NCBI GenBank assembly: GCA_021816665.1
Contig: JAKAXI010000180.1
Location: 1 to 5,115 of the forward strand
Source: Bacillota bacterium
Lineage (GTDB): Bacteria; Bacillota; Bacilli; Alicyclobacillales; Alicyclobacillaceae
Reading direction: 5' to 3'
Length of the DNA stretch: 5,115 nt
Made by a program: the position numbers and the translations under genes. Below, piece after piece: positions 1-5,093 of this stretch. Position 1 is the stretch's first letter; every line of letters begins with the position of its first letter. A model generated the notes under the pieces. It had not been told where the DNA came from, ran no database searches, and saw nothing but the letters and a program-made list of their open reading frames with translations.

Positions 1-318
1 CGGCACGCCCCACCACACCATTTCGAGCCACTTGCTTTCCGACCATTCCGGATCGTAAGGCGCATTGTTCCCTGGCTTGTCGCGGTACTTAGAGACAATC
101 ACCCAGAGCATGATGATGACAGGGACCATCACGATTAGGACCAAGACGATTGAAGTGATGATTAGTCGATGCTCCACGGCCGCAACCGGTCCTGCCGGGC
201 TAAACAACATGACTTCCCTGCCGCAACCCGTGCTAGCTAGCGGGAGAGCCGCTGCACCTAGTGTTGCCAGACGGCGCAACAGCGAAGATGAGCCAGTAGG
301 TCTCAGTGAGTGTTCCAA
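1..318 (-). CDS. cyoA: Quinol oxidase subunit II (CyoA/QoxA type), N-terminal part, cut by left edge
   Basis: This is the start of subunit II of a haem-copper quinol oxidase, the membrane enzyme that oxidises quinol and passes electrons to the oxygen-reducing subunit I. Only 106 residues lie in the window. Residues 1-31 form a signal peptide with Arg15-Arg16, a hydrophobic run and the lipobox-like STGC, so Cys32 should become the lipidated N-terminus. Residues 53-75 are the first membrane span, followed by KYRDKPGN and YDPEWSESKWLE, then W-W-G-V-P entering the second span. This pattern is typical of CyoA, where KYR, Y-P-W-S and the following E-W-P positions recur. The CuA domain region is outside the window; quinol oxidases normally lack CuA ligands, which cannot be tested here. 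I chose the TTG start at 318 because a good Shine-Dalgarno lies 7 bases upstream. An in-frame ATG at 354 would add 12 residues but has no visible ribosome site. Assignment to subunit II is firm; the CyoA versus QoxA subtype is less so. Confidence 0.88.
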   Translation of the reverse strand, partial: MEHSLRPTGSSSLLRRLATLGAAALPLASTGCGREVMLFSPAGPVAAVEHRLIITSIVLVLIVMVPVIIMLWVIVSKYRDKPGNNAPYDPEWSESKWLEMVWWGVP

Positions 319-325
319 CGATGAC

Positions 326-333
326 CACCCCTT
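326..333 (-). promoter_or_regulatory. Ribosome binding site that decides the TTG start of cyoA
   Basis: On the minus strand this reads AAGGGGTG, which can pair with the 16S 3' end (one G-U pair). It sits 7 bases before the TTG at 318-316. The alternative ATG at 354-352 has no comparable site, so the TTG is preferred. This choice also gives a lipoprotein signal peptide of ordinary length, 31 residues before the Cys. Confidence 0.6.
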
Positions 334-366
334 CTCACGAGTCTCGGCTGGCATTTCAATGCCGTT

Positions 367-489
367 CTAGCGACCGCCATGTGCGGAGAGCAACCCATAA
401 ACTCGCAGTTCCCACAGCAGAACCAACACGGCAACCAGGATCACAATTGAGAGCCCAACGCCAAACGACCGTTTCATCTTTTGTCTCAT
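367..489 (-). CDS. Small one-span membrane protein (40 aa) directly upstream of the oxidase gene
   Basis: The ORF encodes 40 residues beginning MRQKMKRSFG, then a hydrophobic run of about 18 residues (roughly 11-28, rich in V, I and L), then WELRVYGLLSAHGGR and a TAG stop. The basic N-terminus (R2, K4, K6, R7) before the span predicts the N-terminus inside the cell. An AAAGGTG ribosome site lies 9 bases before the ATG at 489. The stop is in the same frame as cyoA and lies about 48 bases before its TTG start (12 bases before the alternative ATG), so the two are very likely co-transcribed. I do not recognise the family. Position suggests an accessory or assembly peptide of the oxidase, analogous to small single-helix subunits in other haem-copper oxidases, but that is inference. 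It could also be a translated leader. Coding status rests on start site, hydrophobicity and spacing only. Confidence 0.5.
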   Translation of the reverse strand: MRQKMKRSFGVGLSIVILVAVLVLLWELRVYGLLSAHGGR

Positions 490-556
490 CCACACACACA
501 CCTTTGCAGTCCCAACGGACAGTCATCGTGTCCAGTTTTTGTGGACGACAGGCAAC
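490..556 (-). other. Leader between the two tiny ORFs with three short, partly exclusive hairpins
   Basis: The 67 bases between the tiny ORFs hold three short inverted repeats. Hairpin A is GTCCA/TGGAC at 530-546 with a 7-base loop. Hairpin B is GGACA/TGTCC at 517-533 with a 7-base loop. Hairpin C is GTCC/GGAC at 509-520 with a 4-base loop. B shares bases with both A and C, so B excludes the other two while A and C can coexist. No U-rich run follows any of them, so this is not a standard terminator or attenuator. The ribosome site of the 40-aa ORF lies just downstream. The stems are only 4-5 bp and could be chance. Confidence 0.25.
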
Positions 557-682
557 TTATGCATGGTGGAGCCACTCAGCGTCATACCACCAAAAGACCG
601 CTGCGAGCGCAAACAGCACGATGATCGTAATGACGGTTACCCACACCACGCTAGACAGGCCCCGGTTCGCGCGACCCTGCAT
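557..682 (-). CDS. Small one-span membrane protein (41 aa), first ORF after the msrA terminator
   Basis: The ORF encodes 41 residues: a short basic N-terminus (MQGRANRGLSS), a hydrophobic segment of about 20 residues (roughly 12-31), and a short tail WWYDAEWLHHA rich in aromatic residues with two acidic and two histidine residues. The positive N-terminus and acidic C-terminus predict the tail outside the membrane, on the side where the subunit II domain sits. I chose the ATG at 682 because a G-rich site (GGGGGT) lies 7 bases upstream. A longer reading from 769 would start inside the msrA terminator stem and is unlikely. It lies upstream of the 40-aa ORF and cyoA in the same direction, so an oxidase-associated role is plausible. 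I recognise no family. Possible roles are a single-helix oxidase subunit, an assembly factor or a leader peptide. Confidence 0.5.
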   Translation of the reverse strand: MQGRANRGLSSVVWVTVITIIVLFALAAVFWWYDAEWLHHA

Positions 683-740
683 TCTCCCTACCCCCTGCTC
701 ATGACATGGCAACAACGGGTAGTATGCGCCGGAATCAGGA

Positions 741-787
741 AAACAAATCCAGAACACAAACAGGCACACCGTTTGGGGCGGTGTGCC
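741..787 (-). terminator. Rho-independent terminator of msrA
   Basis: A perfect 9-bp stem (763-771 with 779-787, GGCACACCG on the plus strand) encloses a 7-base loop. On the minus strand it is followed by a T-rich tract (TGTTTGTGTTCTGGATTTGT) down to about 741. It starts 43 bases after the msrA stop. The T-rich side fixes the direction as minus. It separates msrA from the oxidase locus, which therefore probably has its own promoter at 683-760; I saw no convincing -35/-10 pair there. Confidence 0.85.
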
Positions 788-830
788 GGTCTCTTACAAA
801 AGTATATTTGGTATGGAACCCCTCAGTCGC

Positions 831-1373
831 CTACGGCTGCTCTTTCCAGTGCTGAGTGATAAAAACGTCTCGGCCAGAACCGCGACGATATGACTGATAA
901 TGGTCAGGGTCTTTTTTGTAGAAGTCTTGATGATAAGCTTCAGCCTCATAGAACGGTCCAGCAGGCAAGATCGGCGTTACGACCGGCTGCGAAAACCGCC
1001 CGCTCTCATCAAGGGCTCGCTTGGATTGTTCAGCAGTCACCCGTTGCTCCTCTGTGTGGTAGAAGACTGCAGTGCGATAGGATGAGCCACGGTCACAAAA
1101 CTGACCGCCTGGATCAGTAGGGTCAATCTGGCGCCAGTACACGTCGAGGATGGTTTCGTAGGAAATCACAGCCGGGTCATAGGTGATTTGCACGGCCTCC
1201 ACGTGACCTGTCGTGCCACTGCATACCTCGACGTAGGTCGGGTTGACCTTATGGCCACCCGTATAGCCTGATACGACGCGGATGACACCTGGCCATTGAT
1301 CAAATGGCTTGACCATGCACCAGAAACACCCTCCTGCGAACGTGGCGAGTTGATGTTGCGTCTGTTCTGTCAC
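831..1373 (-). CDS. msrA: Peptide methionine-(S)-S-oxide reductase MsrA
   Basis: MsrA reduces the S epimer of methionine sulfoxide, free or in proteins, in the cytoplasm, repairing oxidative damage with electrons from thioredoxin. The 180-residue product is full length for the family. The GGCFWC motif holds the catalytic Cys16. Glu59, Asp94 and Tyr99 fall at the same spacing from it as the active-site Glu, Asp and Tyr of E. coli MsrA. Other signatures are SGYTGGH (35-41), EVCSGTTGH (49-57), DRGSSYR (94-100) and [12 protein letters not shown] (141-152). The sequence CMVKPF after the motif is the form I associate with Bacilli. Cys19, Cys51 and Cys93 are the other cysteines; which one resolves the disulfide is not clear. 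There is no fused MsrB domain. The start is GTG, with a strong GGGAGGGG ribosome site 6 bases upstream. The gene has its own promoter and terminator and looks monocistronic. Confidence 0.96.
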   Translation of the reverse strand: MTEQTQHQLATFAGGCFWCMVKPFDQWPGVIRVVSGYTGGHKVNPTYVEVCSGTTGHVEAVQITYDPAVISYETILDVYWRQIDPTDPGGQFCDRGSSYRTAVFYHTEEQRVTAEQSKRALDESGRFSQPVVTPILPAGPFYEAEAYHQDFYKKDPDHYQSYRRGSGRDVFITQHWKEQP

Positions 1374-1422
1374 GATGTACCCCTCCCGAGTGCGCGTCCA
1401 ACTGGATTTTCACCCGGTTCTC

Positions 1423-1451
1423 ATTATTACACGGTGATCGTTTCCAAACAA
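1423..1451 (-). promoter_or_regulatory. Predicted sigma-A-type promoter of msrA
   Basis: On the minus strand, TTGTTT (1451-1446) and AATAAT (1428-1423) are separated by exactly 17 bases. The -10 is preceded by TGT, giving an extended -10 element. The expected transcript start, about 1416, leaves a leader of roughly 43 bases before the GTG codon. The -10 is 5/6 to consensus and the -35 is 3/6. I see no clear operator, for example for a peroxide or thiol-stress regulator. Confidence 0.55.
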
Positions 1452-1492
1452 TCAACTGCAGACAAGATATTATCCTATCGTGCTGGCCGCTG

Positions 1493-1519
1493 CCGTTTCG
1501 ATTTACGGAATCGAAACGG
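1493..1519 (-). repeat. Perfect 10-bp hairpin spanning the 3' end of the foldase gene, stop codon in loop
   Basis: The arms CCGTTTCGAT and ATCGAAACGG are perfect complements around a 7-base loop that contains the TAA stop of the foldase-like gene. On the minus strand the following sequence is GC-rich with no T tract, so it is not a canonical rho-independent terminator. On the plus strand it is followed by TATTTCC, which is also weak. It may act as a 3'-end stabiliser or a poor terminator ahead of the msrA promoter. Confidence 0.6.
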
Positions 1520-2255
1520 TATTTCCGGATGAGGTCACGTTCGCGGCGCTGCTTGTCGATGCCGCGCCGGATCCGACGATTTGCGACTTCACACCGGCGT
1601 ATTGTGAGTCATAGATGGTAATCGGGTCCCACTTCGCAATGCTTGCAAACAACTGTGTAGACGACATCGCCTTCTGCTGTTTCAAGGTCGCCACGATTTG
1701 GCTTTTTACCTGACTGAGCGGCGCTGGCGTCTTTTTTCCGGCTGGGATAAACGTTGATTTGTTTTGGTTGTAATAGCTTTGAATCTCCGCGTTCGTGATT
1801 TTGACGTTTCGCTGCGCCAAATTTTGCTCCAGCACCTGTAACTTCAGGATGTGGTTCAAGTCCGCTTGCGTCATGTTGTTTTGCGCCAAGAACAAGCTTA
1901 ATTGAGTTGGACTGGTAATCTGATACTGTGCTTCCAGGGCGCTCAGGGCCGAGTTTAACTGCGACTGAGTCGCTGTGATATGGTATTTCGCGGCTGCGTC
2001 TGAGATCAGTTGTTCACTGACCATCTCTTGCACCATGGAGTTGCCGTAGCTCGTCTCCAATTTGTTGTACAGGGCCGATTGGCGGATCCCGGTGTTGCCG
2101 ACTTTGGCAATCAGCGGTCCACCCGCATGCGCGTAGGCAACGCCGCCCCACACCGCTCCCACTACGACTGCTCCGATGACTCCGCCCACGATCCACGACC
2201 AAGGGCCTGTCCTGCTTATTTTCGTCTGCATTTCATTCGTCTCTTCCGAAGCCAT
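1503..2255 (-). CDS. Membrane-anchored SurA-N/PrsA-like chaperone-type protein without parvulin domain
   Basis: The 250-residue product has a short cytoplasmic N-terminus, one membrane span (about 20-41, glycine/valine-rich) and an outer region that resembles the N-terminal chaperone domain of SurA/PrsA. That region starts PLIAKVGNTGIRQSALYNKL (47-66), the place where PrsA proteins have a V-A-K-V-N-G-type strand and helix, and continues through a helical, Gln-rich stretch to EIQSYYNQNK (157-166). In PrsA a parvulin prolyl isomerase domain would follow. Here the sequence passes straight to a helix (PLSQVKSQIVATLKQQK, 179-195), the type of element that normally comes after it. The protein is therefore probably a chaperone without isomerase activity, folding or holding exported proteins outside the membrane. 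There is no cysteine, so it is anchored by the span and not by lipid. The last 20 or so residues are Ser/Thr/Ala-rich. I chose the ATG at 2255 because GGAG lies nearby; a TTG at 2345 would add 30 unlikely residues before the span. Confidence 0.75.
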   Translation of the reverse strand: MASEETNEMQTKISRTGPWSWIVGGVIGAVVVGAVWGGVAYAHAGGPLIAKVGNTGIRQSALYNKLETSYGNSMVQEMVSEQLISDAAAKYHITATQSQLNSALSALEAQYQITSPTQLSLFLAQNNMTQADLNHILKLQVLEQNLAQRNVKITNAEIQSYYNQNKSTFIPAGKKTPAPLSQVKSQIVATLKQQKAMSSTQLFASIAKWDPITIYDSQYAGVKSQIVGSGAASTSSAANVTSSGNTVSIP

Positions 2256-2369
2256 ATACACACTCCATTTCAAGTTCTCTCGCCGCACTGCTGCGTGCAA
2301 AGCAGGCGCATTGCTGTCCAATATGCCACAACTGGTTCGAAACAAACTCGAAAAACACCTTGTTACCCG

Positions 2370-3263
2370 CTATTTACCCTTGCGCGTCAGAGCAGCGAGC
2401 ATGTCCCACTGCTCCGTGGTGACCTCACGCAAGCCGCTGAACTCTCCTGCCCCTTGCAGCCACTCTCCCCCATCTATGGTGACCACTTCCCCGTTAATGT
2501 AGCCAGCATAGTCCGAAATCAAATAAGCTGCCAAGTTCGCAAGCTCGGACTTTTCTCCGACACGGCGCAACGGGATACGCTCGATCGCCTTGTTGGCCAG
2601 TTCAGGCGTCGGCGACAGCCTGGACCACGCACCCTCCGTCGGAAACGGACCCGGGGCAATCGCGACCTGACGAATTCCATACTGCGCCCACTCCACAGCG
2701 AGGGAGCGTGTCAAAGCGAGGACCCCAGCCTTGGCCGCCGCGGAAGGCACCACATAACCCGATCCTGTCCACGCATACGATGTCACGATGTTGAGCATGA
2801 CACCGCTTCGTTGCTTGTCAATCCAGCGCTTTCCAACCTCAAGCGACATGTAGAATGTGCCATGCAATACAATGTTGAGCACTGCATCGACGGCCCGGTG
2901 CGACAGCCGTTCTGTCGGGCTGATGAAGTTTCCCGCTGCGTTGTTGACGAGCACATCGATTTGTCCGTAGTGCCCTTCCACAGCGTCCACCAGATCGGAC
3001 ACTTGCTTTGCATCGCGAATATCACACGCGTGATAGAACACCTGCCGGCTGTCGGCGGACAGTTGACGCGCGGCTTCTTCGAGCACACTCTCACGCCGAC
3101 CCGTGATCGCCAGCTTCGCGCCAAGTTCCAGAAAGCGCTCGCCCATGGCTCGACCAAGTCCTGTACCGCCACCGGTAATTAGAACAACCTTGTCTTGCAG
3201 TAGATCAGGTTGAAACACCGGGATCATCCTCTCTGTTCGCCAGTCCTGCAGTCCAGACCGCAC
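2370..3263 (-). CDS. fadH: 2,4-dienoyl-CoA reductase, short-chain dehydrogenase (mitochondrial DECR1-like)
   Basis: This enzyme reduces 2,4-dienoyl-CoA with NADPH, an auxiliary step in beta-oxidation of unsaturated fatty acids, in the cytoplasm. Numbering from the GTG at 3263 (297 aa): the Rossmann motif TGGGTGLG is at 30-37, and GRR after the second strand (55-57) suggests NADPH. NNAAGNF (107-113) is the signature of the dienoyl-CoA reductase branch. Tyr163 and Lys178 are 15 residues apart, as Tyr and Lys are in human DECR1, replacing the usual YxxxK. PSAAAKAGV, IAPGPF, ELANLAAYLISDYAGYINGEV and the C-terminal GEFSGLREVTTEQWD also follow DECR1 closely (from memory). The start is uncertain: GTG 3263 has the best ribosome site; ATG 3227 matches where family members begin but has its AGAGAGG directly abutting; GTG 3275 is also open. 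It lies 55 bases after fetB, without a visible terminator between, so co-transcription is likely. The symbol fadH follows Bacillus usage; the E. coli FadH flavoenzyme is unrelated. Confidence 0.88.
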   Translation of the reverse strand: MRSGLQDWRTERMIPVFQPDLLQDKVVLITGGGTGLGRAMGERFLELGAKLAITGRRESVLEEAARQLSADSRQVFYHACDIRDAKQVSDLVDAVEGHYGQIDVLVNNAAGNFISPTERLSHRAVDAVLNIVLHGTFYMSLEVGKRWIDKQRSGVMLNIVTSYAWTGSGYVVPSAAAKAGVLALTRSLAVEWAQYGIRQVAIAPGPFPTEGAWSRLSPTPELANKAIERIPLRRVGEKSELANLAAYLISDYAGYINGEVVTIDGGEWLQGAGEFSGLREVTTEQWDMLAALTRKGK

Positions 3264-3271
3264 GAATTTCG

Positions 3272-3278
3272 TCACCTC
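3272..3278 (-). promoter_or_regulatory. Ribosome binding site favouring the GTG start at 3263
   Basis: The minus strand reads GAGGTGA, a 7-base match to the anti-Shine-Dalgarno, 8 bases before the GTG at 3263-3261. It overlaps the alternative GTG at 3275, which makes that start unlikely. A TATAAC hexamer just upstream in the fetB-fadH gap resembles a -10 element but has no good -35. Confidence 0.5.
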
Positions 3279-3318
3279 TACAGTTTCTGTTATACACGCT
3301 TGATTCCTGTCCGAACTG

Positions 3319-4077
3319 TCACGCGGTCTCTTGTACCACGAGTTGTTCGTACTCGTTGAACAGGCACGGGTAGGTCAGAAACGCCAAAACAATACTGGTC
3401 AATGCTGCGGACGCCAAGATAGAAAATACGATCAGCAACTGATAACGCACAGCTTGAATCGGATCTGCACCGCCAATGATGAGGCCGGTCATCATGCCGG
3501 GAAGTTGCACGAGGCCGATCGTCTTCGTACTGTCAATCGTCGGCAGCATACTCGCACGTACTGCCTGCTTGACAAAAGGCATCGCAGACTGTTTTGGCGT
3601 GCCGCCAAGCGACAGCACCGTCAAGATTTCGTGACGGTGGTTTCGAGCTTCAGACTGCAGTCGATTCAGCGCCAAGCCGCAGGCGATCATCGAGTTGCCG
3701 ATGATCATTCCACTCACAGGGATGATATAGCGCGGTGTCGCGTGGATGATGTGCAAGGAGAGGAGGAATCCTTGCGTAACCACTTCTGTCGTACAGATAG
3801 CGACGAGCACGCGCCACCAGACACCTTTGAGTCCCTTTCCACGCTTCGCCGCATTTTGTGTCGCTACGCCGACCATGAGCGCCAACATCAAAACGATAAA
3901 GATTGGGTCGTTGAGTTTGAACACGACGTTCAACACGTACCCGACGATCAGCAGTTGGATGGTGGCGCGTACGGCAGAGATGATCATGTCTCGTTGCAGG
4001 CCTAGCTTCATCCACATCGAGAGCACAATCGCGAGTGCGACGAACGCGACTGTGAAGGACAGGGTCAAAAAGCTCAT
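3319..4077 (-). CDS. fetB: FetB-type ABC transporter permease (UPF0014 family)
   Basis: This is the membrane subunit of a two-gene ABC transporter of the FetAB (E. coli YbbL-YbbM) type, proposed to export iron and to raise resistance to peroxide. The plant relative STAR2/ALS3 is linked to aluminium tolerance, so the substrate here is not certain. The 252-residue length is normal. Hydrophobic segments lie at about 3-23, 33-53, 58-73, 88-108, 118-136, 190-205 and 213-235, consistent with seven spans. Family signatures visible are SGMIIGNSM (122-130), a cytoplasmic stretch with LSLGGTP (155-161) that likely contacts the ATPase, and LPGMMTGLIIGGADPIQAVR (192-211). The start ATG overlaps the stop of fetA by 4 bases (ATGA), which implies translational coupling. 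A GGGAGGGG ribosome site lies 7 bases upstream, inside fetA. No separate binding protein is encoded, as is usual for this family. Confidence 0.93.
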   Translation of the reverse strand: MSFLTLSFTVAFVALAIVLSMWMKLGLQRDMIISAVRATIQLLIVGYVLNVVFKLNDPIFIVLMLALMVGVATQNAAKRGKGLKGVWWRVLVAICTTEVVTQGFLLSLHIIHATPRYIIPVSGMIIGNSMIACGLALNRLQSEARNHRHEILTVLSLGGTPKQSAMPFVKQAVRASMLPTIDSTKTIGLVQLPGMMTGLIIGGADPIQAVRYQLLIVFSILASAALTSIVLAFLTYPCLFNEYEQLVVQETA

Positions 4078-4880
4078 TTCTCCGCCCCTCCCAACTCGCC
4101 GTTCAGAAACCGGCGCGTCAGCTCATGTTGCGGGTGCTCAAAGAATTCCTCGGTCGGACCCGCTTCGACAAGGCCGCCATTGACCATCAACCACGTCTCA
4201 GTGCCAACCCTGCGAGCCTGTTCCAGGTTGTGTGTGACCCAGAGCAAGGTCAACCCTTGCTCTCGCTGCAACTGCACAATCCACTCCTCGATATCTTTGG
4301 CTGCAGCGGGGTCGAGCGCCGATGTCACTTCATCGAGCAACAACACCTTAGACTCATTGGCCAACACGCGCCCGAGCGCGACGCGCTGCTTCTGCCCACC
4401 GGACAAGTCATCGGCGTTCGCAGTGAGCAGATCGACGCCAAGCCCGAGTCGCCTCAGGTAAGCACGCGGGTCTGCAAGTAGATCGCCGCGAAGCTTCGGG
4501 CCTAATTCAAGGTTATCTCGCACGGTGCCCGGGAACATTGTCGCGCTTTGGAAGGCTAAACCGACGTAACGACGCAATTCTCTGACATTCCACTGTCTCA
4601 CCTCACGGCCGGAGATGAAGACTTCCCCACTGTCTGGTGTGCTCATCAAGTTGCACACCGACAAGAGCGTACTTTTGCCCGACCCTGATGGTCCCACCAG
4701 CGTGACGACTGCCCCTTTATGGACAGTCGCAGAGACACCGTGCAAAACCTCAACTTTCTGCCCGTCACGGGCAAATGACTTGCTCACCGCGCGAAAGACG
4801 ACCTCAGCCTCTCCCTCAGCGGCCGTCTTACGTTCGTCTGGAGTGGTCTCAAGCAGCTGTTCTTGTACCTGTTCGTCCAT
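4074..4880 (-). CDS. fetA: FetA-type ABC transporter ATP-binding protein
   Basis: This is the ATPase that powers the FetB permease encoded just downstream; it acts at the inner face of the membrane. The 268-residue product (from ATG 4880) has all nucleotide-binding motifs: Walker A GPSGSGKST (63-71), Q-loop Gln111 in AFQSATMF, signature LSGGQKQR (159-166), Walker B VLLLDE (179-184), D-loop SALD (187-190) and H-loop His217 in WVTHN. There are no membrane spans. About 25 charged residues precede the first strand of the domain, somewhat longer than in E. coli FetA. ATG 4880 is preferred because GAGGT lies 7 bases upstream; an in-frame ATG at 4922 would add 14 residues and has a poorly placed site. 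Short ABC ATPases are easy to mislabel, and the assignment to FetA depends mainly on the 4-bp overlap with a clear UPF0014 permease. Confidence 0.92.
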   Translation of the reverse strand: MDEQVQEQLLETTPDERKTAAEGEAEVVFRAVSKSFARDGQKVEVLHGVSATVHKGAVVTLVGPSGSGKSTLLSVCNLMSTPDSGEVFISGREVRQWNVRELRRYVGLAFQSATMFPGTVRDNLELGPKLRGDLLADPRAYLRRLGLGVDLLTANADDLSGGQKQRVALGRVLANESKVLLLDEVTSALDPAAAKDIEEWIVQLQREQGLTLLWVTHNLEQARRVGTETWLMVNGGLVEAGPTEEFFEHPQHELTRRFLNGELGGAEK

Positions 4881-4960
4881 CCTATGTACCTCATTCAAGC
4901 TTTTTCCCGACACAAAGTGCATCCTGCTTCGCCAAACGCCATGGTCTCAGACACATGCCT

Positions 4961-4989
4961 ATCATACCTGTTTTTCATCTCTGATAAAA
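4961..4989 (-). promoter_or_regulatory. Possible fetAB promoter
   Basis: On the minus strand TATGAT (4966-4961) is 5/6 to the -10 consensus. At 17 bases upstream the -35 region is TTTTAT (4989-4984), a poor match that coincides with the T tract of the preceding terminator. The leader to the ATG at 4880 would be about 75 bases. I see no convincing Fur or PerR box. A weak -35 could mean an activator is needed, but this is a guess. Confidence 0.3.
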
Positions 4990-5032
4990 AGGGCGGTGGC
5001 AGCTGTGACTACTTGTCACCCCGCCATCGCCC
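4986..5032 (-). terminator. Rho-independent terminator of the gene upstream of fetA
   Basis: On the minus strand the arm GGGCGATGGCGGGGTGAC pairs imperfectly with GTCACAGCTGCCACCGCCC around a 5-base loop. The outer GGGCG and TGGC blocks and the inner GTGAC block pair, with one mismatch and one small internal loop between. A TTTTT run follows directly. The orientation is minus, so it ends a transcript entering from beyond the right edge. Confidence 0.8.
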
Positions 5033-5093
5033 GACGCTACAGACGTTCTTGACGTTGCCCTGTGTAAAGCAGCTCTTGCCAGAACAACAGCAT

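Noticed and set aside
231..242. GCTAGCTAGC palindrome
   Set aside because: It is inside the signal-peptide coding part of cyoA, short, and explained by Leu-Ala-Ser codons.
489..501. Alternating CA repeat (minus-strand TGTGTGTG) before the 40-aa ORF
   Set aside because: It is only about 10 bases long. It could slip and change spacing to the ribosome site, but nothing shows that it is a phase-variation tract.
557..769. A 70-codon version of the 41-aa membrane ORF
   Set aside because: Its start lies inside the terminator stem, and the extra N-terminal residues have no sensible ribosome site. The internal ATG at 682 is better.
306..859. Overlapping plus-strand frames (306-704 and 539-859) across the region of the tiny ORFs
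   Set aside because: Their products show no recognisable domain, they cross the msrA terminator and the cyoA start, and the minus strand has better-placed ribosome sites and hydrophobic coding.
2256..2369. Promoter search upstream of the foldase-like gene
   Set aside because: CATATT is a weak -10 candidate, but no -35 of reasonable quality lies 16-18 bases upstream, so I did not list a promoter.
2010..3182. A 390-codon open frame on the plus strand opposite the foldase and fadH genes
   Set aside because: It runs antisense across two clearly recognised genes, its product is basic and His/Arg/Cys-rich without any domain, and it is explained by codon bias of the opposite strand.
3331..4005. 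A 224-codon plus-strand frame opposite fetB
   Set aside because: It lies wholly within the fetB gene, whose membrane spans and family motifs are clear. The antisense product is a charged low-complexity shadow.
5040..5058. Direct repeat of AACGTC separated by 3 bases (minus strand) near the right edge
   Set aside because: Two 6-base copies alone are not enough to call an operator, and no partner site is seen near a promoter.
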